From Arthrobacter sp. SDTb3-6 (GTDB lineage Bacteria; Actinomycetota; Actinomycetes; Actinomycetales; Micrococcaceae): DNA of 64,000 nt. Of the stretch, positions 43,135-54,466 are shown in pieces. The first letter of the stretch is position 1. Each line of letters starts with the position of its first letter. Position numbers and translations under genes: made by a program. A model generated the notes under the pieces. That model was not told the origin of the DNA. It made no database searches and saw nothing but the letters and a program-made list of their open reading frames with translations. The DNA is taken from contig NZ_JAAMFN010000009.1 in assembly GCF_013376095.1 (NCBI RefSeq), positions 53,358-117,357 of the forward strand, written 5' to 3'.

Positions 43135-44220
43135 GTGGCGGAGGCAAACATCCGCCCCCGCCGGCGCCTGGACCCCACCGTGGGCAAGGCCCGCACCCTG
43201 GTCGGCGGGCTGCTGGGCCTGTCCACCACCGGCAAGCACCATCCCGTGGACAACCCGCCCCTGGTGCTGGTGGGCTGCAGCGGCGGCCCGGACTCGCTGG
43301 CCCTGGCCGCCGTCGCCGCGTTCTTCGCCACCCGCGGGGAGGTCCGCGTCGGCGCCGTGGTGGTGGACCACCAGATGCAGCCGGGCAGCGCGGACGTGGC
43401 CGGGCGGACGGCGGAAACCCTGCGCGGCCTGGGCCTTGACCCCGTCCAGGTGCGCACCGTGGACGTGGAGCACGACGGCGGCGGCCCCGAGGCTGCGGCC
43501 CGCGCCGCCCGCTTCACCGCCCTGGACGCGGCGGCCCGGGAGCTCGGGGCCGAAACCGTCCTGCTGGGGCACACCCTTGACGACCAGGCCGAATCCGTGC
43601 TGCTGGGCCTGGCCCGCGGCTCCGGCACACGCTCCCTGGCCGGCATGCGCGAACGCCGCGGGCTGTACGCCCGGCCGTTCCTGAAACTGCGCCGCGATGA
43701 GACCTTGGCCATATGCAACGCGCTGGGGCTGGAGCCCTGGCACGATCCGGCCAACAGCGACCCCGCCTACCTGCGGGTGCGCGTGCGGCACACCGTGCTG
43801 CCGTTCCTGGCCGCCGAGCTGGGACCGGGCGTCACCGAGTCGCTGGCCCGCACCGCCGGCATCCTGGGCCACGACGCCGACTTCCTGGACGCGCTCGCCG
43901 GGGACGAGTTCGCCCGGATCGCGCAGCTGGCGCCCGCCGGCGCGGACTGGCCCGAGGAGGTCAGCCTGGCCGAAGACGCGCTCCGGGAACTGGCCCCGGC
44001 CCTGAGGATGAGGGTGTTGGCGAGGGCCGTCGTCGCACTGGGGGGATATCAGCCCAGCCAGGAACGCCTGGGTGCGGCAGAGGCCCTGCTGGCGCGCCGG
44101 GGATCTGCCGGGCCTGTGCAAATGGCCGGGAAGGTCAGCGCCTGGCGCCTTTCCCGCAGCGCCGCCGTTCCCCACGAGGGGCACGGCTATGGGAAGCTAG
44201 TCTTTAGACGCAGCAGGTAA
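43135..44220 (+). CDS. tilS: tRNA(Ile)-lysidine synthase
   Basis: A 361-residue N-type ATP pyrophosphatase that modifies C34 of tRNA-Ile(CAU) to lysidine. The PP-loop SGGPDS is at residues 49-54 and the conserved GHTLDDQAES and NSDPAYLRVRVRHTVLP segments follow. GTG 43135 starts right after the zincin stop. hpt comes next, an order seen across many actinobacteria and firmicutes. Confidence 0.94.
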   Translation: MAEANIRPRRRLDPTVGKARTLVGGLLGLSTTGKHHPVDNPPLVLVGCSGGPDSLALAAVAAFFATRGEVRVGAVVVDHQMQPGSADVAGRTAETLRGLGLDPVQVRTVDVEHDGGGPEAAARAARFTALDAAARELGAETVLLGHTLDDQAESVLLGLARGSGTRSLAGMRERRGLYARPFLKLRRDETLAICNALGLEPWHDPANSDPAYLRVRVRHTVLPFLAAELGPGVTESLARTAGILGHDADFLDALAGDEFARIAQLAPAGADWPEEVSLAEDALRELAPALRMRVLARAVVALGGYQPSQERLGAAEALLARRGSAGPVQMAGKVSAWRLSRSAAVPHEGHGYGKLVFRRSR

Positions 44221-44294
44221 TTCGTTGAGGCAGTGCACAAGCATTGCCGCTGCACCAAACCAGTTACACATTCCTTCACAAACAGGAGCCGTTG

Positions 44295-44846
44295 GTGGAT
44301 TCACAAGACGTCCAAGCCGATCTCAAGCATGTTCTTTACACCAAGGAACAAATCCAAAGCCGCGTTGCCGAACTGGCCGCACTGATCGACGCGGACTACG
44401 AGGGCCGCGACGTGCTGCTGGTCGGCGTGCTCAAGGGCGCCGTCATGGTCATGGCCGACCTCTCCCGTGCGTTGCACAGCCACGTGACCATGGACTGGAT
44501 GGCGGTGTCCTCCTACGGCTCCGGCACGCAGTCCTCCGGCGTGGTGCGCATCCTCAAGGACCTGGAAACGGACCTCATGGGCAAGCACGTGCTGATCGTG
44601 GAGGACATCATCGACTCCGGCCTGACCCTGTCCTGGCTCAAGGCCAACCTGATCTCCCGCGGCCCGGCCTCGGTGGAAATCTGCACGCTGCTGCGCAAGC
44701 CCGACGCCGCAAAGGTTGAGATCGACGTGAAGTACGTCGGCTATGAGATCCCCAGCGAGTTTGTGGTGGGCTACGGCCTGGACTTTGCCGAGAAGTACCG
44801 CAACCTGGACTTCATCGGCACCCTCGCCCCGCACATTTACGAGTAG
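44295..44846 (+). CDS. hpt: Hypoxanthine phosphoribosyltransferase
   Basis: A 183-residue purine-salvage enzyme making IMP or GMP from PRPP. The PRPP motif is VLIVEDIIDSGLT, and the flexible-loop region DWMAVSSYGSGTQSSG is conserved. GTG 44295 is chosen because AGGAG sits six bases before it; the longer frame from 44244 lacks such a site. The ftsH gene follows after its own promoter. Confidence 0.95.
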   Translation: MDSQDVQADLKHVLYTKEQIQSRVAELAALIDADYEGRDVLLVGVLKGAVMVMADLSRALHSHVTMDWMAVSSYGSGTQSSGVVRILKDLETDLMGKHVLIVEDIIDSGLTLSWLKANLISRGPASVEICTLLRKPDAAKVEIDVKYVGYEIPSEFVVGYGLDFAEKYRNLDFIGTLAPHIYE

Positions 44847-44940
44847 CCTTTACCGGCGCATGACGACCGGCGGGGCCACCTTGCCGCCGCCGGGGGAATT
44901 TGTTATGCCCTGAGGGAACTATTAAGCCTTCCCGTGCGTG

Positions 44941-44969
44941 TTGACATAGGAACGGTGCAATGCTTGGTA
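44941..44969 (+). promoter_or_regulatory. Probable ftsH promoter
   Basis: A perfect TTGACA (44941-44946) lies 17 bases before TTGGTA (44964-44969). The predicted start of transcription would leave a leader of about 70 bases before the ftsH ATG. Confidence 0.5.
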
Positions 44970-45045
44970 GCGCGGGCAGGTGGCCGTGCACAAAAGTTTT
45001 TGCCAATTGCTTGAGCAGGAGGGACGGGGCGCAGCCTCAGAACAC

Positions 45046-47121
<2,076 letters not shown>

Positions 47122-47141
47122 TTGCGGATAAGATCTCACCC

Positions 47142-47792
47142 GTGACCATTTTCGACGACGAACCCAACTTCGCGGCACCCGGCACCCCGGGGGCCGAACC
47201 AGGGACCCCCGGGGACGGACAAGGCGGGCACATGGACCTGCCGCGCATTGCCGCGGCGGTCCGTGAGATCCTGCTGGCCGTGGGGGAGGACCCTGACCGC
47301 AGCGGGCTCGAAGACACGCCCCTGCGTGTTGCCAAGGCCTACGCGGAAGTGTTTGCAGGCCTGCACCAGGACCCGGCGGAAGTCCTGGGCACCACCTTCG
47401 ACATCTCCCATGAGGAGATGGTGCTGGTGAAGGACATCCCCTTCTACTCCACCTGCGAGCACCACCTGGTGCCGTTCCACGGCAGCGCGCACGTCGGGTA
47501 CATCCCGTCGTCGGACGGCCGGGTGACCGGGCTGAGCAAGCTGGCACGGCTCGTGGACATTTACGCCCGGCGCCCCCAGGTGCAGGAACGCCTCACCAGC
47601 CAGATCGCCGATTCGCTGGTGGAACACCTCAAGCCGCGCGGCGCCATCGTCGTCATTGAATGTGAACACATGTGCATGTCCATGCGGGGCGTGCGCAAGC
47701 CAGGGGCCAAGACCGTCACCAGCGCGGTCCGCGGCCTGCTCCACGAGCCCGCCACCCGGGCCGAGGCCATGAGCCTGATTCTCGGAAGGTAA
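47142..47792 (+). CDS. folE: GTP cyclohydrolase I
   Basis: A 216-residue enzyme for the first step of folate synthesis, GTP to 7,8-dihydroneopterin triphosphate. The zinc and active-site motif [12 protein letters not shown] and the later [13 protein letters not shown] are complete. The N-terminal 30 residues are Pro/Gly-rich. GTG 47142 lies seven bases after TAAGAT (47129-47134), a good -10 box, and has no ribosome binding site, so it may be transcribed leaderless within the ftsH-fol cluster. Confidence 0.95.
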   Translation: MTIFDDEPNFAAPGTPGAEPGTPGDGQGGHMDLPRIAAAVREILLAVGEDPDRSGLEDTPLRVAKAYAEVFAGLHQDPAEVLGTTFDISHEEMVLVKDIPFYSTCEHHLVPFHGSAHVGYIPSSDGRVTGLSKLARLVDIYARRPQVQERLTSQIADSLVEHLKPRGAIVVIECEHMCMSMRGVRKPGAKTVTSAVRGLLHEPATRAEAMSLILGR

Positions 47793-47797
47793 CACCT

Positions 47798-48829
47798 ATG
47801 GATTCCCTCGCAGCCGCCCCCGGCACGGGCCCGGCCACCTCGCCGCTGCCCGTGCTTCGCGCACGCACCTCCGTGGCGACGTTCGACCGCCTGCCCACCG
47901 ACCGCACCGTGGTGATGGGCATCCTGAACTGCACGCCCGACTCCTTCAGCGACGGCGGTGAATACAACTCCCTTGACACGGCCATTTCCCACGGCCTGCG
48001 CATGTTCTATGGCGGCGCGGACATCATCGACGTCGGCGGCGAGTCGACCCGGCCCGGCGCGGAGGACGTGGACGAGGCCGAGGAACAGCGCCGCATCCTG
48101 CCCGTGGTCGAGGCCCTGGCCAAGGCCGGTGCCCTGGTCAGCGTCGACACCCGCCACGCCTCCACGGCCGCCGCCGCGATTGACGCCGGCGCCGGCCTGA
48201 TCAACGACGTCTCCGGCACCAACGTCCACCCGGACATGATTGCGCTGATCGCCGAACGCCAGGTGCCGTATGTGCTCATGCACAGCCGCGGCGACTCACG
48301 GCACATGGATTCGCTGACCCGGTACGACGACGTCGTCGGGGACGTGGTGCGCGAGCTCGCCGAGGTGCGCGAACGCTTTTACGCGGCCGGCGTCAAACCC
48401 GAAAAAATCATTGTGGACCCGGGCGTCGGCTTCTCCAAGAACGCCGACCAAAACTGGGAACTGCTGGCCAACCTGGACCGGGTTGTGGCCATGGGCAACC
48501 GGGTTCTGGTGGGCACGTCCCGCAAGCGCTTCCTCGGCTCCCTGCTGACCACGGCCGGCAAGGCCGCCGCCCCCAAGGAGCGCGACGACGCGACGTCCGC
48601 CACCACGGCGCTTGCCGCAGCCCAGGGCATCTGGGGGGTCCGCGTGCACGACGTCGGCGCCAGCCTTGACGCTGCCAAGGTCGCCGCCCGCATGCTCACC
48701 GGCAAGCGGAACCGCGAGGCGCGCCTCGCCGCCCGGGCTGCGGAAGGGGAATCCCCGGAAGGGCAGGCTGCAGCAGGGCAGGCTGCGGCAGGGCAGGCAC
48801 GGCCCGAGCCGGCGCGGGCCTCCCTGTGA
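47798..48829 (+). CDS. folP: Dihydropteroate synthase
   Basis: A 343-residue enzyme joining p-aminobenzoate to the pterin pyrophosphate; the target of sulfonamides. Motifs: MGILNCTPDSFSDGG, VGGESTRPGAE, INDVSG and GTSRKRFLG. It is longer than usual (about 280) because of a C-terminal Ala/Gln/Gly-rich tail with the repeat GQAAAGQAAAGQA, probably disordered. ATG 47798 is six bases after folE, with GGAAGG just upstream. Confidence 0.95.
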   Translation: MDSLAAAPGTGPATSPLPVLRARTSVATFDRLPTDRTVVMGILNCTPDSFSDGGEYNSLDTAISHGLRMFYGGADIIDVGGESTRPGAEDVDEAEEQRRILPVVEALAKAGALVSVDTRHASTAAAAIDAGAGLINDVSGTNVHPDMIALIAERQVPYVLMHSRGDSRHMDSLTRYDDVVGDVVRELAEVRERFYAAGVKPEKIIVDPGVGFSKNADQNWELLANLDRVVAMGNRVLVGTSRKRFLGSLLTTAGKAAAPKERDDATSATTALAAAQGIWGVRVHDVGASLDAAKVAARMLTGKRNREARLAARAAEGESPEGQAAAGQAAAGQARPEPARASL

Positions 48830-49197
48830 GCCGCCCGGACACCATCACCCTGACGGGCATCACCGCGATTGGCTACCACGGCGTGTTCGGGCACGAGAAG
48901 CGCGACGGCCAGCCCTTCGTGGTGGACGCCGTCCTGCACACGGATGTTTCCGCGGCCGCAGCCACTGACAACCTCGCCGAGACGGCCGACTACGGTGCCG
49001 TGGCGGAAACCATTGCCGCGATGATCCGCGGGGAGTCCTTCGATTTGATCGAGACCCTGGCCGTGCGCACCGCCGAGGCGATCCTGGCAGGGTTTGCCAT
49101 TGTCGAGGCCGTGGAGGTCACCGTCCACAAGCCCAAGGCGCCCATCCAGGTGCCCTTTGGCGACGTGGAAATCAACGTGTTTCGGAGCAGGGCATGA
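48826..49197 (+). CDS. folB: Dihydroneopterin aldolase
   Basis: A 123-residue enzyme converting dihydroneopterin to 6-hydroxymethyl-dihydropterin. The motifs TGITAIGYHGVFGHEKRDGQ and VHKPKAPIQVPFGDVEI mark the family. The GTG overlaps the folP stop by four bases, and the end overlaps folK by four. Confidence 0.94.
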   Translation: MSRPDTITLTGITAIGYHGVFGHEKRDGQPFVVDAVLHTDVSAAAATDNLAETADYGAVAETIAAMIRGESFDLIETLAVRTAEAILAGFAIVEAVEVTVHKPKAPIQVPFGDVEINVFRSRA

Positions 49198-49724
49198 CGC
49201 TCCAGCGCCCCCTGACCAGGGCCATCCTGGCCCTCGGGAGCAACCTGGGCGAGCGGCAGGGCACACTCTCGGCCGCTGTCGGCGAGCTCGTTGACCGCCC
49301 CGAGGTGCGCCTTGTCGACGTCTCGCCGGTGGTCTCCACCAAGCCCGTCGGCGGGCCCGGGGGCCAGCCGGATTTTTTGAACATGGTGATCGCCGTCGAC
49401 ACCACCCTTGAACCCCTGGAACTGCTGGCGCACTGCCAGGCCGTGGAGCTTGCCCACCACCGCGAACGGAAGGTGCGCTGGGGTGCGCGGACGCTGGACG
49501 TGGACATCATCACCTACGACGACGTGGAAAGCGCGGACCCGGAACTGACCCTGCCGCACCCGCGGGCCGCAGGGCGGGCGTTTGTGCTGTACCCGTGGTC
49601 GCTCATGGACCCCGGGGCCACCCTGGCGGGCCGTTCCGTGGCGGAACTGGCCGCCGCGGCCGCCGACATGCCCGGGATTGGGCACGCCGGCCTGGACCCC
49701 GTGGACGAGGGACGGCCGGCCTGA
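49194..49724 (+). CDS. folK: 2-amino-4-hydroxy-6-hydroxymethyldihydropteridine diphosphokinase
   Basis: A 176-residue HPPK that pyrophosphorylates 6-hydroxymethyl-dihydropterin. The motifs ALGSNLGERQ and RKVRWGARTLDVDIITYDD hold the ATP and metal sites, followed by LPHPRAAGRAFVLYPW. ATG 49194 overlaps folB by four bases. It closes the four-gene folate set folE-folP-folB-folK. Confidence 0.95.
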   Translation: MTLQRPLTRAILALGSNLGERQGTLSAAVGELVDRPEVRLVDVSPVVSTKPVGGPGGQPDFLNMVIAVDTTLEPLELLAHCQAVELAHHRERKVRWGARTLDVDIITYDDVESADPELTLPHPRAAGRAFVLYPWSLMDPGATLAGRSVAELAAAAADMPGIGHAGLDPVDEGRPA

Positions 49725-49815
49725 AAACCTGCGTTCCCACTCCCTGTCCCGCCGTGTCGAATAAACTGTACGGTTGAGGTAGCACACGTAAACGCAAGGA
49801 ACGGGTGAGGCAATC

Positions 49816-50331
49816 ATGAGGAGCACAATGCGGACCATCCGGCCTGCATGGCTGGTGGTGGCGACGGCGGTCCTGGGCGTGGCCGGGTGGACCACCACGG
49901 AACTGACCTCGCGTGCCAGCCTGCCCCTGCCGGTGCTGCCCCTGAGCTCGCTGGCCACGATGGGGCTGATCGTGCTGGTCTGCCTGATTTTGGGCTTCAA
50001 GGTCCGGCATTGGCGCGACGGGCACCGCGACCGGGTCCTGGACCCCCTGATCGCTGCACGCACCCTGGTGCTGGCGCAGGCCTGCGCCTATGCCGGGGCC
50101 GTGCTGCTTGGCTGGCACCTGGGCATCCTGGTGGACCAGCTCCCCACCATTCCGCTGCGCGGTGAGCTCGGCCCCATCTGGAACATGATCGCCCTGGGCG
50201 GCGGGGGGATTGTCATGATTGTGGTGGGCCTCGTGGTGGAACGCTTCTGCAAGCTTCCGCCCGACGACACCGAAACCGCCGGCACACCGCGCGAAAAACG
50301 GGACGGCCGCGGGGAGGAAGAATTTGCCTAG
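49816..50331 (+). CDS. DUF3180 family membrane protein
   Basis: A 171-residue protein with about four transmembrane helices (roughly 10-30, 42-62, 80-102 and 122-143) and a charged C-terminal tail. It fits DUF3180, an actinobacterial family regularly found right after folK; the function is unknown. ATG 49816 has GTGAGG upstream; ATG 49828 with GAGGAG before it is an equal alternative. It overlaps the following PH-domain gene by eight bases. Confidence 0.83.
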   Translation: MRSTMRTIRPAWLVVATAVLGVAGWTTTELTSRASLPLPVLPLSSLATMGLIVLVCLILGFKVRHWRDGHRDRVLDPLIAARTLVLAQACAYAGAVLLGWHLGILVDQLPTIPLRGELGPIWNMIALGGGGIVMIVVGLVVERFCKLPPDDTETAGTPREKRDGRGEEEFA

Positions 50332-50905
50332 CCCGGCCACCCCGCCTCCCGCCGTTCCGACCGGCCCCGTTCCGCCCGTGCCGGTCGTGCCCGTCCACGC
50401 CAGCGCCATCGATCCCGAGGGGCTGGCGTTCCGGGGCGTGTCCGGCAGGCTTGCCACGCTCCGCCTGATCGAGCGGGGCCTGGGCGGGCTGGTCCTGTTT
50501 GTCATTTCCGCGCTTCCGCTGGTCCTGGGGCTGGCCGGGGCATGGGACGGCTACCCTGCCTGGCTGGCCTGGGCGCTGCCGGCCGCCGTGCTGGCGGTGG
50601 TCCTGTGGGTGTTGGCGCTCGTGCCGCGCCAGGTGCGCGCCATCGGCTACGCCGAACGCAACGACGACCTCCTGCTCCGCCACGGCATCCTGTTCCACCG
50701 GGTCATGGTGGTCCCCTACGGGCGGATGCAGTATGTCGACGTCACGATGGGGCCGCTGGAGCGGGCGTTGGGCCTGAGCAGCGTCCACCTGCACACCGCC
50801 TCCCCCGGAACCAATGCCGTGCTTTTTGGCGTGCCTGCCACCGAGGCCGCACGGCTCCGCGAGCAGCTTTCGGCCCGCGGTGAGGCGAAACTGGCCGGGC
50901 TGTGA
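50324..50905 (+). CDS. PH domain-containing membrane protein (bPH_2, YdbS-like)
   Basis: A 193-residue protein: a Pro-rich N-terminus of about 35 residues, two helices (about 55-100) and one bacterial PH domain with RNDDLLLRHGILFHRVMVVPYGRMQ and LSSVHLHTAS. TTG 50324 is the start, with GGAGGAAG seven bases upstream and an 8-base overlap with the DUF3180 gene. It is coupled to the larger PH protein, like the YdbS-YdbT pair in firmicutes. The function is not established. Confidence 0.82.
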   Translation: MPSPATPPPAVPTGPVPPVPVVPVHASAIDPEGLAFRGVSGRLATLRLIERGLGGLVLFVISALPLVLGLAGAWDGYPAWLAWALPAAVLAVVLWVLALVPRQVRAIGYAERNDDLLLRHGILFHRVMVVPYGRMQYVDVTMGPLERALGLSSVHLHTASPGTNAVLFGVPATEAARLREQLSARGEAKLAGL

Positions 50906-52440
50906 GCGATCCGTACCCCGGGACCACCTTCCACACGGACAGTCCCGACACCTGGCACCGCGTCCATCCCGTCTCGCCCCTGGTGCGCGGCTGGGTGGCC
51001 GTGGCCGCAGTGCTGTTCATCTTTGGCCGCAACGCCCTGGACTCGCTGTTCACCGGCAGGCCCGGCGCGGGCGGGCCGTCCGCCGGCGCCCCGCCCGCGG
51101 TGATCGCCGTGGTGGTGGGGGCCGCCGTCGTCGTGTTTGGGGCCGGATTCTTCCTGTCCTGGCGCTTCACCCGCTACCAGGTGACCGACGACCACGTCCA
51201 CATCAACTCCGGCGTCATCTTCCGCCAGCAGCGCAGGGCCCGCATCGACCGGGTCCAGTCCATCGACGTCGTCCAGCCGCTGGTGGCCCGCGCCTTTGGC
51301 CTGGCCGAGCTGAAGTTCGACGTGGCCGACGGCGGGAGGTCGGCCTTCCGCCTCTCCTTCCTCAAGCTTGACGAGGCCAAGCGGCTGCGGGCGGCCATCC
51401 TGGCCCGCGCCGCCGGCGTGGCCGTGGATCCGGGGGAGCCCGGCCAGGTCGCGGAGGCGCCGGAACAGCACGTGCTGGCCCTGGGCCCCGGGCGCATCAT
51501 CGGCGCCACGGTGTTCAGCAGCCTGAGCATTGTGACGCTGGCGGTGCTGGGCGCCGCCATTGCCCTGGCAGCGTGGAGCGGGGAACCCGGCGTGTTCATC
51601 GGCTCCATCCCCATCTTCCTTGGCTTCGGCGCCTCCTACTGGAAAGCCATCACCGGCGACTACAACTTCCGCGTGGCCCTCTCGCCCGATGGCGTCCGCC
51701 TCCACTACGGCATGCTCGAGACCCGGGCGCAGACCATCCCGCCGGGCCGCGTGCAGGCGGTGGGCATCAGCCAGGGCCCCGTCTGGCGGCCCTTCGGCTG
51801 GTACCGGGTCCACGTCAACGTGGCCGGTTACGGGGACGACCGCTCCGACCACGGCAACCGCACGGTGCTGCTGCCCGCCGGCACCATTGACGAGGTCATG
51901 GCCGTGCTGTCCCTCGTGTTCCCGGACCCCGGCGTGGACAACCCCTTTGAGGTCTTTGCCGCCGGGCTGCGCGGACCGGGAAACCGGCACGGCTTTGTCC
52001 ACTCCCCGCCCTCCGCACGGTGGATCGACCCGTTCGCCTGGCGCTACAACGCCTACCGGGCCACGTCCACGGCGCTGCTGTGCCGCCACGGGGTCATCTT
52101 CCGGCGCCTGGAGGTGGTCCCGCACGAGCGCACGCAGTCGCTGAGCCTGCGCCAGGGCCCGCTCATGGCAGCCCTGGGACTGGTCGACTTTGAGCTCCAT
52201 TCCACCGTTGGCCCCATCAAGCCCCTGGTGCACCACGTGGCGCTCGACGCCGGCCGCCGCCTTTTCGACGAACAGGCCGCGCGGGCCGCAACTGCCCGCC
52301 GCATCCACAGCGCCGAGCACTGGCTCGCCCCGCCGCCCCCGCCGGCAGGGCCGCCCCCGCCGGTCGAGTCGGAGTCGGTCGAGACCCCCGCCCCGTCGTC
52401 CGCCCCACCCCACGCACAGGAGAACCTCCATGGCCATTAA
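50902..52440 (+). CDS. PH domain-containing membrane protein (bPH_2 tandem, YdbT-like)
   Basis: A 512-residue protein with repeated bPH_2 domains, each preceded by paired helices. Domain cores are seen near RYQVTDDHVHINSGVIFRQQ, LSPDGVRLHYGMLETRAQTI and CRHGVIFRRLEVVPHERTQS, so there are probably three. The C-terminus is Pro/Ser/Glu-rich. The GTG overlaps the previous stop by four bases. It likely forms a membrane complex with the smaller PH protein; its role is unknown. It overlaps the DUF2520 gene by 11 bases. Confidence 0.82.
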   Translation: MSDPYPGTTFHTDSPDTWHRVHPVSPLVRGWVAVAAVLFIFGRNALDSLFTGRPGAGGPSAGAPPAVIAVVVGAAVVVFGAGFFLSWRFTRYQVTDDHVHINSGVIFRQQRRARIDRVQSIDVVQPLVARAFGLAELKFDVADGGRSAFRLSFLKLDEAKRLRAAILARAAGVAVDPGEPGQVAEAPEQHVLALGPGRIIGATVFSSLSIVTLAVLGAAIALAAWSGEPGVFIGSIPIFLGFGASYWKAITGDYNFRVALSPDGVRLHYGMLETRAQTIPPGRVQAVGISQGPVWRPFGWYRVHVNVAGYGDDRSDHGNRTVLLPAGTIDEVMAVLSLVFPDPGVDNPFEVFAAGLRGPGNRHGFVHSPPSARWIDPFAWRYNAYRATSTALLCRHGVIFRRLEVVPHERTQSLSLRQGPLMAALGLVDFELHSTVGPIKPLVHHVALDAGRRLFDEQAARAATARRIHSAEHWLAPPPPPAGPPPPVESESVETPAPSSAPPHAQENLHGH

Positions 52441-53353
52441 GCCCGGCCGTCTTGGCATTGGCATCATCGGCGCCGGAAAGGTGGGGGCCGTGCTGGGCGC
52501 GGCCCTGCGCGCGGCGGGGCACGCCGTCGTCGGCGTTTCAGCGGTCTCGGAGGCTTCATTGGAACGGGCGGAACTGCTGCTGCCCGGGGTGCCGGTGCTG
52601 GAGATTGCGGACATCGTGGAACGCTCCGAACTCGTACTGCTGGCTGTGCCGGACGATTCCCTGCCCGGGCTTGTCTCCGGCCTGGCCGCGACCGGCGCGT
52701 GGCAGGCCGGGCAGCTGGTGGCGCACACCTCCGGGCGGTTCGGCACGGGCGTGCTCGCGCCGGCCAAGGCTGCCGGGGCCATCGCCCTGGCGATACACCC
52801 GGCCATGACGTTCACGGGCATGAGCCTGGACCTCACCCGGCTGGCCGACTGCTGCTTTGGCATCACCGCGGAGCCGGCCATGCTGCCCGTTGCCCAGGCG
52901 CTCGTGGTGGAGATGGGCGCGGAGCCGGTGGTCATTGCCGAGGCGGACCGCGTCCTCTACCACGCGGCCCTGGCCCACTCCTCGAACCACCTGGTCACCA
53001 TCGTGTCCCAGGCGGCGCAGATCCTCGGGGACATTGGCGTGGAGTCGCCCAACCAGGTCCTCGGGCCGCTGCTGCGGGCGGCGCTGGAGAATGCGCTGGC
53101 CTCGGGGGAGTCAGCGCTGACGGGGCCCGTGGCCCGCGGCGATTCCGGCACCGTCGCCTCCCACACCCAGGCCCTCCGCGAGCACGCCCTCGACACCGGT
53201 TCCGCGGACATCCTGGACGCCTACGTGGCCCTTTCCGCCGCGACGGCGGCCCGGGCTGCCCGCCGCGGCCTGCTCTCCGCGGAATTGTTCCTGGGCGTCC
53301 AGGCCGCCCTCACCGCGGACGACGCCGGACCCTCCACCGGCCCGGGCAGCTGA
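52430..53353 (+). CDS. Rossmann-like DUF2520 oxidoreductase, possible ketopantoate reductase (PanG-like)
   Basis: A 307-residue protein with an N-terminal NAD(P) fold ([20 protein letters not shown], about residues 11-30) and a helical DUF2520 C-terminal domain (LIPHPAMT-like IHPAMTFTG, then [15 protein letters not shown]). Its place directly before panC suggests a role in pantothenate synthesis; PanG of Francisella is, as I recall, a ketopantoate reductase of this kind. No panE-type gene is seen here. The functional assignment is inference. ATG 52430 has AGGAG upstream; it overlaps the PH gene by 11 bases. Confidence 0.8.
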   Translation: MAIKPGRLGIGIIGAGKVGAVLGAALRAAGHAVVGVSAVSEASLERAELLLPGVPVLEIADIVERSELVLLAVPDDSLPGLVSGLAATGAWQAGQLVAHTSGRFGTGVLAPAKAAGAIALAIHPAMTFTGMSLDLTRLADCCFGITAEPAMLPVAQALVVEMGAEPVVIAEADRVLYHAALAHSSNHLVTIVSQAAQILGDIGVESPNQVLGPLLRAALENALASGESALTGPVARGDSGTVASHTQALREHALDTGSADILDAYVALSAATAARAARRGLLSAELFLGVQAALTADDAGPSTGPGS

Positions 53354-53430
53354 CCCTTCCCCGCCGTCCCCGGTCCGGGCAGCCCGCCCCGGCCCTCCAA
53401 ACTGCCGCACCACTGGAGAAAGCGACCGAC

Positions 53431-54357
53431 ATGAGCACCACCCTGGTTACCACCATTGCCGAACTGAAGGCACTCAGCGCGAAGCTGCTGTCCGCCGCCC
53501 CCGACCCGGCCGGGCGCGGCGGCGGGACGCTGGGCCTGGTGCCCACCATGGGCGCGCTCCACGCGGGCCACGCGGAACTGGCCAGGACCGCGGTGGCGGA
53601 GAACGACGTCGTGGTGGCCAGCGTTTTCGTCAACCCGCTGCAGTTCGGTGACCCGGCGGACCTGGAGCGGTACCCGCGCACCACGGACGCCGACCTCGCC
53701 GTGCTCGACGCCGCCGGGGTGGACGTCATGTTCGCCCCCTCCGCTGCGGAGATGTATCCGGGCGGGGAGCCCGCGGTGCGCGTCACCGCCGGAAAGCTGG
53801 GGGAACTGTACGAGGGAGCGTCCCGCCCCGGGCACTTTGACGGTGCCCTGACGGTCGTGGCCAAGCTCCTCCACGCCGGCCGGCCCGACACCGGCCTGGC
53901 CCCGGCCGATGCCGCCGGGCGGCAGTCCTACCGGGCCTACTTTGGGCAGAAGGACGCCCAGCAGCTGGCCCTCGTGCAGCGGATGGTGGCGGACCTGAAC
54001 TTCCCCGTGGACATTGTGCCCGTGCCCATTGTGCGCGACGGCGACGGACTGGCGCTTTCGAGCCGGAACCGCTTCCTGTCCGACGGGGAGCGCGACGCCG
54101 CCCTGGTGCTCTCTCACGCACTGCGGCTGCTGCGCCGGCGTGCCGACGCGCACGAGCCGCTGGACATTCCCTCGGCCGAGGAGCTGGTGCACATGACGCC
54201 CGGCGTGGAACTGGACTACCTCGAGGTGGTGGATCCGGACACGCTGGCCGTCCGGGCCGAAAACTGCCAGGACACTCCCTTCACCGGACGGGCCCTGGCG
54301 CTCATCGCCGCCCGGGTCGGATCGGTCCGCCTGATAGACAACGTCACGCTCGGGTAG
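53431..54357 (+). CDS. panC: Pantoate--beta-alanine ligase
   Basis: A 308-residue pantothenate synthetase joining pantoate and beta-alanine with [13 protein letters not shown] carries the HIGH-type motif, FVNPLQFG binds pantoate, and [18 protein letters not shown] with [10 protein letters not shown] follow. ATG 53431 has TGGAGAAAG before it. It lies 77 bases after the DUF2520 gene and is convergent with the ribokinase gene. Confidence 0.95.
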   Translation: MSTTLVTTIAELKALSAKLLSAAPDPAGRGGGTLGLVPTMGALHAGHAELARTAVAENDVVVASVFVNPLQFGDPADLERYPRTTDADLAVLDAAGVDVMFAPSAAEMYPGGEPAVRVTAGKLGELYEGASRPGHFDGALTVVAKLLHAGRPDTGLAPADAAGRQSYRAYFGQKDAQQLALVQRMVADLNFPVDIVPVPIVRDGDGLALSSRNRFLSDGERDAALVLSHALRLLRRRADAHEPLDIPSAEELVHMTPGVELDYLEVVDPDTLAVRAENCQDTPFTGRALALIAARVGSVRLIDNVTLG

Positions 54358-54410
54358 GGTGCCGTGGGTTTATGCGCCGGACCCGCCGCCAGTTGTGCGC
54401 ATGAGCGTTT

Positions 54411-54441
54411 ATGCGCCCACCCCGGGGCCGGTTGGGCGCAT
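54411..54441. terminator. Hairpin between convergent panC and ribokinase genes
   Basis: ATGCGCCCA (54411-54419) and TGGGCGCAT (54433-54441) form a perfect 9-bp stem. A second smaller stem of the same ATGCGC/GCGCAT sequence lies just before it at about 54372-54402. Tandem hairpins between convergent genes suggest a two-way terminator. Confidence 0.45.
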
Positions 54442-54466
54442 GCCGGATGCGCTGAGGGCCCCCGGC

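Noticed and set aside
41739..43754. A 671-codon minus-strand open frame opposite dacB, zincin and tilS
   Set aside because: It spans three real genes, is Arg/Ser/Pro-rich and has no ribosome binding site.
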